A stretch of DNA of 64,000 bases. Source: Oligoflexus sp. (GTDB taxonomy: Bacteria; Bdellovibrionota_B; Oligoflexia; Oligoflexales; Oligoflexaceae). The position numbers and the translations under genes were made by a program. Location of the stretch: assembly GCF_035712445.1 (NCBI RefSeq), contig NZ_DASTAT010000093.1:62001-126000 (forward strand), in the 5' to 3' direction. The stretch's first letter is position 1. Each line of letters opens with the position of its first letter. This document shows, one piece after another, positions 6,824 to 16,313 of the stretch. Under the pieces are notes generated by a model. It was not told the origin of the DNA, did not search any database, and saw nothing but the letters and a program-made list of their open reading frames with translations.

Positions 6824-9124
6824 GTGCAACACTTTCATCTCGACATATCAATGCCGGTGGCCCTGGATCAGAGTTTTACTTACCTTGCCACCGAGAAGAT
6901 TCCAAGCGGTTGTCGCGTGACCGTCCCTTTTGGCGAGCGGAATCGTCAGACCGTGGGTGTCGTTCTTGGCCTCAGCCAAAAAGCGCCTGATCCAGCTTAT
7001 CGAATGAAGTCCATTTTGGCGAGACTCGACGAGGTTCCGATCTATAGCCCAGTCCTGCTCGATTTGGCGCGTTGGATGAGTTCTTACTATATGCACCCGC
7101 TGGGTGAAGTTTTGCGCACGATGCTGCCGGCCTCACGGGTGAAGAAGAAAACGTCCAAGGTTATTTTGACTGAGTCGGGAAAACTCCTGTGGAAGGATCA
7201 GACCGATCCGCGCGGAGCCCTGTTTCGCATGATCTGGAAGAAGGCCTCGGGCAGCTGCTCCCTTAAGGTATTTAAAGAGCGCATGGAGGAGGCGATCGCG
7301 GCCGGTCTTCCCAAAGTTACTTTGGCGCGGCTGCAGAAAGAGGGTCTCGTCCTTAAGGAAGAAAAGACCGAAACCAAAGCCCGTGGCAAAGCGGCACCTC
7401 AAATCGAATTGGAGAGCGAAGCGCCTCTCCTCGCGACTGATGCGCAGAACCTGACCGCAGAACAAAAAGGCGTTTTTGAGCGGCTGGTCCTTGAGGGCAT
7501 TACGCAGACTCAATCCAAGCCATTTTTGCTGCACGGCGTCACAGGCGCGGGCAAGACCGAAGTTTATTTGCATCTGATTGCGCGGGTTCTGGAGCAGGAT
7601 CCCAAGAATCAGATCCTTGTGATGGTGCCTGAAATCGCCCTGACCCCGCAGATGACCCGAATTTTTACTGCGCGTTTCCCCGGGCAGGTTTCAGTTGTTC
7701 ATTCCGCCATGGCCGATACCGAGCGCTGGTCGCAGATGGAAGCCATTCGCAGCGGGGAAAGGCAGATCCTCATCGGACCACGTTCTGCAGTTTTCGCTGC
7801 CTTTGTGCAGCTGAAACTTCTGATCGTCGATGAAGAGCATGATAGCAGCTATAAGCAGACGACAGGTCTAACCTACAATGGACGCGATGTTGCCGTGATG
7901 CGTGGCTACCTCGAAAAAGCCACGGTTCTGCTCGGCAGTGCCACGCCATCACTCGAATCCTATGCCAATGCCCAGCAGGGAAAATACCAACTCCTGGAAT
8001 TGCCGAATCGCGTGCATGGCCGTGGACTCCCTGATGTGCAGCTGATTGAGGCTGATATCCATCAGGCCTTCGCCCGAAAATTGACGCCGCGGGGACAGGT
8101 TCAGCGCCTGACGGAATTGCCGATTGATCCGCGGATCGTGGAAGCTTTGCGCGAGAATCATGCGCGCGGCATGCAGTCGATGGTGATCGTCAACCGCCGG
8201 GGCTTTGCTTACTTCCTTTTCTCGATGCGGGAAAGGAAGGCTGTGAGCTGCCCGCAGTGCAGCATTTCCATGACGGTCCACAAAAATTCAAGCATCCTGC
8301 GCTGCCATTACTGTGATTTTTCACAGAGGGTCGATGATGTCGTCCCCGTTGACGAACGTGATGCCTATGTAATGGTGGGCTACGGTAGCGAGCAAATGGA
8401 GCTTTATCTGCGCGAAGCCTTGCCTGGAGCCCGTATTCAGCGCGTGGATTCGGATACGACGAGCAACCGGGAAGCGCTTCCGACCATGCTCACCGATTTT
8501 CGTGAGGGCCGCATCGATGTCCTTGTGGGAACGCAGATGCTGGCCAAAGGTCATGATTTTGCGCGCGTGACTCTGATTTGCATTTTGGAAGTGGACCAGG
8601 TGCTGAATCTTCCCGATTTCCGCGCCGGTGAGAGGGCCTTTCAACTCATGGTCCAGGCCTCGGGTCGTGCGGGACGCGGGGAACATAGTGGTTGTGTGAT
8701 GGTCCAAACCCAAAAACCGGATCATCCGATTCTGCAGGCGGGCCTTCAGCATAACTTCCAGGCTTTCTGGCTCGATCAGGAACCTTTCCGCCGCCAACAT
8801 GGTTATCCACCTTTTGGGCGAATGATCCTGTTTGAATACTCCGGTACCCGTAAAGATCAGCTGGATGATCTTGTGCGATCCATCGACCGCTGGGTCAGCG
8901 AGAGTTTGAAACGTTCGGCCGCCTCCCTTCAGGCTCTGCAGGTATTAGGGCCGGCTGTTCCACCGATCGAGATGATTCGTGGCCGGCTCAGACGCACGCT
9001 GCTCCTGGTCAGTGCGGATCGGAAGATTCTTGCCTGGTTCGCTCAGCAGCTCCGAACAGCCTTTGCTGAGCTGAAAGGCGACCTCAGGCTCAGGATTGAT
9101 GTGGATCCACAAAGCCTTATGTGA
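6824..9124 (+). CDS. priA: Primosomal replication-restart helicase PriA
   Basis: Superfamily-2 helicase that reloads the replisome at abandoned forks. The order is an N-terminal DNA-binding domain (LPASRVKKKT region), Walker A GVTGAGKTE, DEEH box VDEEHDSSYKQ, LLGSATPSLES, and the later GTQMLAKGHDF and QASGRAGRG motifs. AGAAGGA (6812-6818) lies 5 bases before GTG 6824, giving 766 residues; GTG 6806 is the outer limit. The zinc region is unusual: only CPQC and CHYC remain. The CxxCG pair before them and the CPxCG pair after them, which ligate the other zinc in E. coli PriA, are absent (RERKAV and VDERDAY stand there). Confidence 0.94.
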   Translation: MQHFHLDISMPVALDQSFTYLATEKIPSGCRVTVPFGERNRQTVGVVLGLSQKAPDPAYRMKSILARLDEVPIYSPVLLDLARWMSSYYMHPLGEVLRTMLPASRVKKKTSKVILTESGKLLWKDQTDPRGALFRMIWKKASGSCSLKVFKERMEEAIAAGLPKVTLARLQKEGLVLKEEKTETKARGKAAPQIELESEAPLLATDAQNLTAEQKGVFERLVLEGITQTQSKPFLLHGVTGAGKTEVYLHLIARVLEQDPKNQILVMVPEIALTPQMTRIFTARFPGQVSVVHSAMADTERWSQMEAIRSGERQILIGPRSAVFAAFVQLKLLIVDEEHDSSYKQTTGLTYNGRDVAVMRGYLEKATVLLGSATPSLESYANAQQGKYQLLELPNRVHGRGLPDVQLIEADIHQAFARKLTPRGQVQRLTELPIDPRIVEALRENHARGMQSMVIVNRRGFAYFLFSMRERKAVSCPQCSISMTVHKNSSILRCHYCDFSQRVDDVVPVDERDAYVMVGYGSEQMELYLREALPGARIQRVDSDTTSNREALPTMLTDFREGRIDVLVGTQMLAKGHDFARVTLICILEVDQVLNLPDFRAGERAFQLMVQASGRAGRGEHSGCVMVQTQKPDHPILQAGLQHNFQAFWLDQEPFRRQHGYPPFGRMILFEYSGTRKDQLDDLVRSIDRWVSESLKRSAASLQALQVLGPAVPPIEMIRGRLRRTLLLVSADRKILAWFAQQLRTAFAELKGDLRLRIDVDPQSLM

Positions 9125-9225
9125 AAAGCGATTTGCATTTGCCCATCCCACGACTATAAAATACAGGGTATTCGCATCACCCGATGCCTGAGTACAAACC
9201 TTTTCGCCAGCACGAAGGAGCTAGC

Positions 9226-9813
9226 ATGAATATGAGCGGAATGGACCTTGAGCAGTTGGCAGGTCAGGCAAGTGAAACCAAGTTGCTGGAAAAGCGCATT
9301 ATCTTCGTCTCGGAAGCCATCAACTCCACGGTGGCCAAGCGCGTGGTCAGCCAACTTCTGGCGCTGGATGCTCAGGAATCCAACCAGCCTATCTACATGT
9401 ATTTGAATAGTCCTGGCGGGGAAGTGAATAGTGGCTTTGCAATTTATGACACGATGCGTTTTCTGAGTTCGGAAGTGCGCGTGGTTTGCACGGGCCTTAC
9501 CGCCAGTATTGCAACGGTCATGCTGCTGGGTGCTCCCAAGAAGCATCGTTACAGCATGCCCAACACTCGCTTCCTGATTCACCAGCCACTCATTGGTGGA
9601 AATATCCAGGGTCAGGCCTCTGATTTGGAAATTACGGCAAAAGAGATCATCAAGACACGGTCAAAAATTAACCAGATGCTCGCCAAAGAATGCGGCCAAC
9701 CCCTTGAAAAGGTTGAAGAAGATACGACTCGTGACTACTGGATGAATGCGCAGGAAGCGTTAGAATACGGTTTGATTACAAAAATCGTTGGCAACCTGAA
9801 AGAGATTGTGTAA
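9226..9813 (+). CDS. clpP: ATP-dependent Clp protease proteolytic subunit
   Basis: Serine protease that forms a barrel with Clp ATPases. The 195 residues carry YLNSPGGEVNSG, the nucleophile region GLTASIATVML (Ser in the family position), the catalytic His in RFLIHQPLIGG and the Asp region DTTRDYWMNAQEALEYGLI. AAGGAG (9214-9219) lies 6 bases before ATG 9226; the in-frame ATG at 9184 has no site. No clpX or trigger factor is adjacent. The sequence around the serine (ASIAT rather than the usual ASMA/GSMG type) suggests a divergent or second ClpP. Confidence 0.93.
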   Translation: MNMSGMDLEQLAGQASETKLLEKRIIFVSEAINSTVAKRVVSQLLALDAQESNQPIYMYLNSPGGEVNSGFAIYDTMRFLSSEVRVVCTGLTASIATVMLLGAPKKHRYSMPNTRFLIHQPLIGGNIQGQASDLEITAKEIIKTRSKINQMLAKECGQPLEKVEEDTTRDYWMNAQEALEYGLITKIVGNLKEIV

Positions 9814-9845
9814 AAGGATTTTCTCCATCTCCATAGAGAGAAAAC

Positions 9846-9930
9846 GCGAAGGTGGTGGAATTGGTAGACACGCTAGTCTCAGAAGCTAGTGCCTAACGGT
9901 GTGGGGGTTCAAGTCCCCCCCTTCGCACCA
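9846..9930 (+). tRNA. tRNA-Leu (CAG)
   Basis: An 85-base cloverleaf: acceptor GCGAAGG pairs with CCTTCGC, the anticodon stem CTAGT/GCTAG encloses loop CTCAGAA with anticodon CAG at 9880-9882, a long class II variable arm follows, then a GGGGGTTCAAGTCCCCC T-arm and an encoded CCA. It starts 32 bases after clpP. Confidence 0.97.
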
Positions 9931-9971
9931 AAGATTCTCAGGATCCCGAGACAATCCACTTCGAGTTTAGT

Positions 9972-11747
9972 TTGGTATACCGATACCTGCAGCGCCGGTT
10001 GACCTCTCTCGTCATTGCTACTTTATGTACCTTTGCCTTGGGAATCGTATCGGCGCTTACGTTTGCGCTCGTGGGACCTGCGTGGCAGGTCCTGACCCAA
10101 CCTAAAAGCGATGCGATCATTACCATGGATCAGCTGTTCAATGAGCGGCTGGGTTCCATGGTTTCTTACGTTCTGGGTCGCGATGGTTTTCCCGCGCAGG
10201 AACTTTGGGCCGTTCTTCCCCTGCTGATTGCCGGCGCCGCCGCCGTGCGGGCCCTTCTGACTTTCATTCAATGGTTTCTGTGGGAACGCAGCAGTGAACT
10301 GGTCGCTCGTGAAATGCGCCAGGACCTTGTGGAAACCTTCATGGACCTGCACCCGGAAGCCCGACGCGATTCCATGTCCAGCATTGATGCCGAGCTGGCG
10401 GCGAACATCGGAACTGATATCCGCATGGTCCGCGAGTACCTCGTGCATTTTTTCGGGGGCTTTCCCCGTGAACTGGTGCAGTGCCTCCTTTATCTTGTGA
10501 CCCTTTTTATGCTGGAACCCAGGCTGGCGGCTTTTTTCCTTTTGGGCCTTGGTCCGGCCGGGCTTTTGCTGTCAAAGCTCGGCAAGAAACTGCGCAAGCG
10601 CTCGCAGAAGGTCCTGAGTAATGTCAGCCAGCTTTCCGAATGGCTCCAGCAGCGTTTGTCCGGTCTGGAAACGATCAAGCAGTTCCGCACGGAAACGAGC
10701 GAAGTCGTCCATATGGAGCAGCTCTCCAAATCCCTCTTTAGAAATTTTGTTCAGGCGGCCCGGGTGAAAGCCAGGACCTCGCCCCTCCTCGAAGTTGTGG
10801 CCGTCGGCGCCATGATGGTGGTGATGGGCTATGGCATCAAGGCCATTGATCGCGGGGACCTCAACAGCAGCATTCTGATGTCCTTTTTTTCCCTGCTTGG
10901 GATTCTTTTGCAGTCGGCTTCCAAACTCGGCCGTTATTTCAATAGCAATAAGGAAGGCGAGGCCGCTTTGCATCGCCTCGAACATACCATGAAGTCGATG
11001 AAGGCCGGGGCGAGCCCGACCTGGCAGACCCGCTTTGCAGGTGATTCCACAGATCCTTTGACCCTCAATAGTCTCAGCTATAGATACCCTGGCACAGCCG
11101 AGCCGGCTCTGGCTGATCTCTCCTTTGCCTTTAAACGCGGGCGTATCTATGCGATCGCGGGACCGTCCGGTTCCGGGAAAAGCACCCTACTGAAACTGAT
11201 CCTTGGTCTTTGGCGTGCTCCGCAGGGTGCACTGCTCTATGGAGTAAAAGGCCCCGAGGACATCGGCTATCTGCCGCAAACCATCCAGCTGATGCCGGCC
11301 TCCATTGCCGCGAATATTACCTATCCCGATAAAAATGTAGATGAAGCCCGACTGAAACAGGCCCTTCAGGAAGTGCGCATGCTCGATTTTGTCGCGCAGC
11401 TGCCGCAGGGCTGGAATTCTGAAGTCGGTGATGGAGCGCTGACAGTATCCGGCGGCCAGGCGCAAAGGCTCCAGCTTGCGCGACTTTTCTATCACCGCTT
11501 TCCGCTGATCATCATCGACGAGGGAACATCGGCCCTGGATCCTGAAACGGAAGCTTTGATCTTTTCCGTTCTTAAGGCCATGGTGCAAAACGGATCGACC
11601 ATTCTGATGGTCGCCCATCGTCTTTCCGCGCTGAAAATCGCTGATGAGCTGATCGTTCTGCGGCGCGGTCGCCTTCATTATCAAGGTCCGCCGCAAACCG
11701 TTCTGCAGGGTGAAGAATGGCGCGAACTTTTTGATGGTGAGACTTAA
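9972..11747 (+). CDS. ABC transporter, fused permease and ATPase (MsbA-like exporter half)
   Basis: A 591-residue half-transporter. The N-terminal 330 residues hold about six membrane helices (for example SLVIATLCTFALGIVSAL, VVAVGAMMVVMGYGI). The C-terminal nucleotide-binding domain has Walker A GPSGSGKSTLLK, Q-loop YLPQTIQL, signature VSGGQAQRLQLARL and Walker B LIIIDEGTSALD followed by VAHRL. It would act as a dimer in the inner membrane. The substrate is unknown; lipid, peptide or drug are all possible. No clear ribosome site precedes TTG 9972, which is simply the first start codon after the tRNA, so the start is uncertain. Confidence 0.88.
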   Translation: MVYRYLQRRLTSLVIATLCTFALGIVSALTFALVGPAWQVLTQPKSDAIITMDQLFNERLGSMVSYVLGRDGFPAQELWAVLPLLIAGAAAVRALLTFIQWFLWERSSELVAREMRQDLVETFMDLHPEARRDSMSSIDAELAANIGTDIRMVREYLVHFFGGFPRELVQCLLYLVTLFMLEPRLAAFFLLGLGPAGLLLSKLGKKLRKRSQKVLSNVSQLSEWLQQRLSGLETIKQFRTETSEVVHMEQLSKSLFRNFVQAARVKARTSPLLEVVAVGAMMVVMGYGIKAIDRGDLNSSILMSFFSLLGILLQSASKLGRYFNSNKEGEAALHRLEHTMKSMKAGASPTWQTRFAGDSTDPLTLNSLSYRYPGTAEPALADLSFAFKRGRIYAIAGPSGSGKSTLLKLILGLWRAPQGALLYGVKGPEDIGYLPQTIQLMPASIAANITYPDKNVDEARLKQALQEVRMLDFVAQLPQGWNSEVGDGALTVSGGQAQRLQLARLFYHRFPLIIIDEGTSALDPETEALIFSVLKAMVQNGSTILMVAHRLSALKIADELIVLRRGRLHYQGPPQTVLQGEEWRELFDGET

Positions 11748-11755
11748 AAATAAAA

Positions 11756-11782
11756 AAGGCTCGATGACAAACATCGAGCCTT
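11756..11782. terminator. bidirectional terminator between ABC gene and etfA
   Basis: AAGGCTCGATG (11756-11766) pairs perfectly with CATCGAGCCTT (11772-11782) around ACAAA, with A-rich and CTTTTT flanks on either side. Confidence 0.9.
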
Positions 11783-11803
11783 CTTTTTAGCGGGAAAAAG
11801 GAA

Positions 11804-12772
11804 TTAACCTTTCAGCTCTTTCAGAGCCTTGGTCATCGCAGGCATCACCTGGAACAGGTCACCGACGATACCGTAGTTGGCGATCTTGAAGATCGGCGCT
11901 TCGGGATCGGTGTTGACGGCCACGATCACTTTCGAGGAACGCATACCAGCCATGTGCTGGATCGAACCGCTGATACCGGCTGCGATATAAAGAGTTGGGT
12001 TCACAGTTTTACCTGTCTGACCAACCTGCATATCGTGAGCGGCGTAACCAGCATCCACAGCGGCGCGCGAGGCACCAACCGTTGCACCGATCACATCAGC
12101 TGTTTCCTGCAGAATCTTGAAGGCATCAGCCGAACCCAGGGCGCGACCGCCCGAGACGATCATCGTCGCTTCGGTCAAGTCCACCTTGTTGCTCTTGCCG
12201 GCGCGGATTTCAACAGTCTGAAGAGCGGCAGCAGGTGCAGCCACATCCAGCTTGCTGACAGTCGCAGCGCCGTCACCGCTGGTCTCGCCTTTGAAGACGT
12301 TCGGACGCAGCGTGACGAATTGCAGTTCGGTGTTCTGCAGAGTCAGCTCAGCAAACACTTTACCGGAATACATGGGCTTGAGACCCGAGATGAAATCACC
12401 GTTGGCTTTGATTTCAATCAGGTCCGTCGCGATACCGGCATCAAAGCGGGCCGCGAGACGGGGGAAGAGATCGCGACCCATGGGGCTCGCAATACCCAGC
12501 ACCAGTTTCGGGGCGAAGGTTTTGATCGCCTGCTCGGTCGCGGCCGCATAAGCCATGACGTTGTACTTGTCAAAAGCCGCGCCGTTCACAACGTAAACGG
12601 TGTCAGCGCCGTAGTTCTTCAATTCGCCAGCCAGACCTTCGACGCTGCCGCCGACGACCAGAGCCGCGACCTTGGAAGCCGAACCAGCCAGTTTACGCGC
12701 CGCAGCGAGGGCTTCGAAGGCGCTCTTTTTCAGTTTATTGTCACGTTGTTCAACGAAAACCAAAATTTTCAT
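11804..12772 (-). CDS. etfA: Electron transfer flavoprotein, alpha subunit
   Basis: Alpha subunit of the FAD-containing heterodimer that passes electrons from acyl-CoA and other dehydrogenases to ETF-quinone oxidoreductase. The C-terminal FAD domain is clear: VSGGRALGS, GATVGASRAAVDAGY, the QVGQTGKTVNPTLYIAAGISG block and AVNTDPEAPIF. Length (322) is normal. AAGGAG lies before the ATG, 11 bases after etfB. The pair ends at a strong terminator. Confidence 0.96.
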   Translation of the reverse strand: MKILVFVEQRDNKLKKSAFEALAAARKLAGSASKVAALVVGGSVEGLAGELKNYGADTVYVVNGAAFDKYNVMAYAAATEQAIKTFAPKLVLGIASPMGRDLFPRLAARFDAGIATDLIEIKANGDFISGLKPMYSGKVFAELTLQNTELQFVTLRPNVFKGETSGDGAATVSKLDVAAPAAALQTVEIRAGKSNKVDLTEATMIVSGGRALGSADAFKILQETADVIGATVGASRAAVDAGYAAHDMQVGQTGKTVNPTLYIAAGISGSIQHMAGMRSSKVIVAVNTDPEAPIFKIANYGIVGDLFQVMPAMTKALKELKG

Positions 12773-12783
12773 GTGGCCTCTCC

Positions 12784-13575
12784 TTACAGCACTTTCGCTT
12801 CTTCGCGCAGCAATTTGACAACTTTAGCGACCATGGCATCCACGGGCTCGCCCTTGAAGACCTGACCAGCTGCCTTTTGTGGTGGGTATTGATAGGATTT
12901 GATCGCAACCTTCACCTTGCCTTGCAGCTGGGCGTTATCCAGACCGAAGTCAGCAGGTTTTTTCACGTCGAAGGGCTTTTTCTTGGCTTTCATGATGCCA
13001 GGAAGTGCCGCATAGCGTGGTGTGTTCAGAGACTTGTTCGCGCCGATCACAGCGGGCAGTGGGAATTTGTAGACTTCCACCAGTCCGCCTTCCGCTTCGC
13101 GTTCCGCGGTGGCGTTCTTGCCGTCGAGAGTCAGCTTGTTCACGACGTTGACATGAGGCCAGCTGAGGAGTTCAGCGACCATGGGGCCGACGTGCATGTT
13201 ATCGTCGTCGATAGCTTGCTTGCCGACGAGAACCAAATCAGGATTCTCTTTCTTCACAGCGGCGGCCAAAACTTTTGCGACCGTCAGAGAATCAGCGTCC
13301 TGCAGACCTTCATTGCTGATAAGAAGGCCGCGGTCACCACCCATCGCCAGACCCTTGATGATCAATTCACGAATGCTTTCGTCACCGAAGCTGGCGATAA
13401 CCACTTCCGTTCCGGCATTCTTTTCCTTGATTTGGATCGCTTCTTCGATGGCGTATTCATCATATGGGTTGATGATGAATTTCACATCGTTGTTGTCGAT
13501 GGCAGCGTTATTGCTGGTGAGCTGAATCTTGGTCTCGGTATCAGGTGTCTTTTTCAGAAAAACCAAAATTTTCAT
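12784..13575 (-). CDS. etfB: Electron transfer flavoprotein, beta subunit
   Basis: Beta subunit that binds AMP and contacts the dehydrogenase. The 263 residues begin MKILVFLKKTPDTETKIQ, with DEYAIEEAIQIKE, GGDRGLLIS, the AMP-loop region VLVGKQAIDDDNMHVGPM and the recognition-loop area LTLDGKNATAERE, followed by PAVIGANKSLNTPRY. It is the first gene of etfBA. No dehydrogenase is adjacent, so partner enzymes lie elsewhere. Confidence 0.96.
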   Translation of the reverse strand: MKILVFLKKTPDTETKIQLTSNNAAIDNNDVKFIINPYDEYAIEEAIQIKEKNAGTEVVIASFGDESIRELIIKGLAMGGDRGLLISNEGLQDADSLTVAKVLAAAVKKENPDLVLVGKQAIDDDNMHVGPMVAELLSWPHVNVVNKLTLDGKNATAEREAEGGLVEVYKFPLPAVIGANKSLNTPRYAALPGIMKAKKKPFDVKKPADFGLDNAQLQGKVKVAIKSYQYPPQKAAGQVFKGEPVDAMVAKVVKLLREEAKVL

Positions 13576-13692
13576 AGAAAAACCTCGATCTGCCTAATCT
13601 TCTAGGGTTTGTCGAAAAAATGACTGTAGCAGGCAGTCCTGGCCTTGGCAACTGCTCGTCCAGGGGTCCTGCAGATTGCATGCTTTAAGACC

Positions 13693-14838
13693 TTACGCCA
13701 GTGTCCGCATCGCCGCAGCCGTTCCAGAGCCGAGCGCATGGCTGTAGCCCAGATTATGTAAGCCCATTTCAAAGGCGGAAATCGCGCTGATGAGGTCGAG
13801 ATGATCGACCAGACCCAGATGGGCTATGCGAATTATTTTGCCTTTTAATTGATCCTGACCACCGGCGAAAATCGCTCCGTATTTTTCACGACAGATTTTC
13901 ACAAGGGCGGAACCATCCATGGAATCCGGCAGGCGCACAGCCGTCAGCGCCTGAGACGGATGACTTTGAGCCAGCAAAGGCAGCCCTATCGCCTCAGCAG
14001 CATTGCGGCAGGCTTTCGCCATTCGTGCGTGATACTCATCGCAGCCTTTCGGCCCGACCGCGCTCAGAGCCTCCAGTGCAGGCTTCAAAGAAAGAATCAA
14101 CGTCGTCGCAGGCGTCCAGGCCGTTTCGCCTTTGTCCTGTCCGGATTTTTCCTTGGCCAGATCAAAGTAAAATTTCGGACGTTTGGAAATCCGCGTCCAG
14201 GCGCGCTTGGATAGACTCACGAAACTGAGTCCGGGAGGAATTCCAAAGCCCTTTTGACTGCCGGCTACGACTGCATCCAAGCTCCAGTTATCCATCTCGA
14301 TAAGTTGAGCTACTAATGAAGAAACAGCATCGACCACAATGAAGGCATCCGAGACCGAGCGGATCGCGGCGGCCAGTTCCTTCACAGGATAGGCTACGCC
14401 CGTCGATGTTTCATTCGCTTGAAGGAAAACCGCTTTGCAGTCGGGATTGTCTTTCAGATGTTTTTTCAGAACGTCAGCGTCGGGCGCCGTGCCCCAGGGA
14501 ATGGTGTAGCTGACGACTTTGCATTGATAGGCCTGGCCTAATTTTTCCCAGCGTTCACCGAACTTGCCGCCGTTGATCACCAGGATTTTATCGCCAACAT
14601 CCGTGAGGTTGACGAGAGCCGATTCCAGGGCGCCGGTTCCGGAACTGCTTAGAATCAAGGGGGCATCAGCACTGCCGAAGAAGGGCTGCAGCATGCGCCG
14701 ACATTCCAGGACGATCTGCCGAAAGGCATCCGTGCGGTGATAGACATTGGTCTCTAGGGCAGCCGTGCTGATTTCCAAAGGGACCGGGGTAGGCCCCGGG
14801 CAAAACAGCCTTGGTTTGACAAAAGGGTTTTCGCGCAT
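13693..14838 (-). CDS. Alanine-glyoxylate/serine-pyruvate aminotransferase family enzyme
   Basis: PLP-dependent class V-type aminotransferase of 381 residues. The start LFCPGPTPVPLEI is the hallmark of this family; further motifs are YHRTDAFRQI, the cofactor-phosphate region SSSGTGALESAL, the Asp of FIVVDAVSSL and the Schiff-base Lys in AGSQKGFGIPPG. Likely roles are glyoxylate/serine-pyruvate transamination, but purine-linked or phosphonate-linked relatives look similar, so the substrate is not assigned. It is a single gene with no close partner on its strand. Confidence 0.88.
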   Translation of the reverse strand: MRENPFVKPRLFCPGPTPVPLEISTAALETNVYHRTDAFRQIVLECRRMLQPFFGSADAPLILSSSGTGALESALVNLTDVGDKILVINGGKFGERWEKLGQAYQCKVVSYTIPWGTAPDADVLKKHLKDNPDCKAVFLQANETSTGVAYPVKELAAAIRSVSDAFIVVDAVSSLVAQLIEMDNWSLDAVVAGSQKGFGIPPGLSFVSLSKRAWTRISKRPKFYFDLAKEKSGQDKGETAWTPATTLILSLKPALEALSAVGPKGCDEYHARMAKACRNAAEAIGLPLLAQSHPSQALTAVRLPDSMDGSALVKICREKYGAIFAGGQDQLKGKIIRIAHLGLVDHLDLISAISAFEMGLHNLGYSHALGSGTAAAMRTLA

Positions 14839-14927
14839 GGAGTCCTCACAACGTGGGTTGGATGCTCCACCGTTATACGCATGAAATTTGGGCTCGTCCT
14901 GCCTTTTTCAAACAGTGAGGAAGGCGT

Positions 14928-16244
14928 TTACAACATTCCCGTCATGATCGCAGGGACGGGTACGGCGATCGTGCGTCCCGGCTTCAAGCGCTGGGGCTGC
15001 AGATCGGGATTCATCTGGATCAGGTCTTTGACGCTGATGCGGTAGCGTTTGGCAATATTATCGAGAGTTTCACCCTTTTGAATCCTGTGCATCTGAACAT
15101 CCTGCACGGTCAGCTGCTGAAGATCGGACTGGATCGTGGCGAACTGATCGGCCAGGGGTTTCGGCAGACGCAGCTGATAAGCGACCGGCTGCAGACGGCG
15201 GGGTGGTGGGGTGATGCCCCGCATGATTTCGGGATTCCAACGCTGCAGAGCGCGCGCGGGAATTTCCAGCTTTTCGGCGATTTCCGTCAGACTGTAGGGA
15301 TGATCCAGAGTGATGGTCGTCATCGGTGTCGTGTTGCGAATGTCCTGAGCTACATCAAAGCCATAGTTTTCCGGGTGACTGGCAATGATGAGAGCAGCGA
15401 GGAGCTTGGGCACATAGTTTTTGGTTTCAGGCAAAAGATAGGGTGATTTGCTGAGCGTCCAGTAGTCGCGACTTTGCGTTGCCTGCATCGCCCGCATGAC
15501 CTTGCCAGGACCTGCGTTGTATGCGGCCACGGCGAGATACCAATCCCGCAGCTGCTTATGCAGATCTTTGAGATAGCGTGCGGCAGCGATCGTGGATTTC
15601 AAGGGATCGCGGCGTTCATCGACCCAGTAATTGATCTGCAGTCCATAGTGTTTCGCGGTCGGCTTCATGAACTGCCAGGTTCCTGACGCTGCCGAGCGAC
15701 TGAAGGCGGTGTTGCTGAATCCTGACTCAATCATCGCCAGGAAAAAGAGTTCCTGCGGTAAACCCTCTTTTTCCAGCATGGGAACGACCAGCGGGCGGAA
15801 CGATTCACTGCGCACCATCCACTGCAAAAACTCCATGCGGCCGCGACCTGTGAAATATTGAATCCACGCATACACGCGCGGCGTCGCTTCCACCGGCATC
15901 CCGCCGAAGAAGAGCGGCAGATGCTGATTCAGCTTTTTATAAGCTTCCAGGTTGGCTTCCTGCTTCAGGCGGCGGGCGTTTTTATCTTTTTTTGAAGGCT
16001 CATAACTAAATTGATCGAGATAGCTTTCTTTTATATAAAGACTGTATATATCATCCTGACAAAAGCGCCTGGAATAGGAAGCATCGTCATCATCCGCAAG
16101 CGCGGACGCATCCGCAGAGCTTTCTGCAGTTTGTGCGGTCCCCTGAAGAACGGCTGTGTCTGGAGTTTTTTCCGGATCCTGTGCTGTCTGACATGCTGCC
16201 GCGAGACAGCAGACAAGGTAAACTGGTAAATAGCGGATCTTCAT
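14928..16244 (-). CDS. mltD: Membrane-bound lytic murein transglycosylase, MltD type (lipoprotein, SLT + LysM)
   Basis: Predicted outer-membrane lipoprotein that cleaves peptidoglycan glycan strands. The signal peptide MKIRYLPVYLVCCLAAACQ ends in lipobox LAAAC. The SLT domain (about residues 150-290) has catalytic Glu in LAMIESGF, then SAASGTWQFM, WVDERRDP and AVAAYNAGPGKV. A C-terminal LysM (HRIQKGETLDNIAKRYRIS) would bind glycan. Start ATG 16244 is chosen because it puts the signal peptide at the N-terminus and has GGGAGGGG upstream; ATG 16265 would add seven residues. MltD often has two or more LysM; only one is obvious here. Confidence 0.92.
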   Translation of the reverse strand: MKIRYLPVYLVCCLAAACQTAQDPEKTPDTAVLQGTAQTAESSADASALADDDDASYSRRFCQDDIYSLYIKESYLDQFSYEPSKKDKNARRLKQEANLEAYKKLNQHLPLFFGGMPVEATPRVYAWIQYFTGRGRMEFLQWMVRSESFRPLVVPMLEKEGLPQELFFLAMIESGFSNTAFSRSAASGTWQFMKPTAKHYGLQINYWVDERRDPLKSTIAAARYLKDLHKQLRDWYLAVAAYNAGPGKVMRAMQATQSRDYWTLSKSPYLLPETKNYVPKLLAALIIASHPENYGFDVAQDIRNTTPMTTITLDHPYSLTEIAEKLEIPARALQRWNPEIMRGITPPPRRLQPVAYQLRLPKPLADQFATIQSDLQQLTVQDVQMHRIQKGETLDNIAKRYRISVKDLIQMNPDLQPQRLKPGRTIAVPVPAIMTGML

Positions 16245-16313
16245 GCAGCAGTCCCCTCCCGGCATGCCATGCTTCTCGACAGGAGGCGGGAGGGACTTGA
16301 GCTTTTAGGCGAA

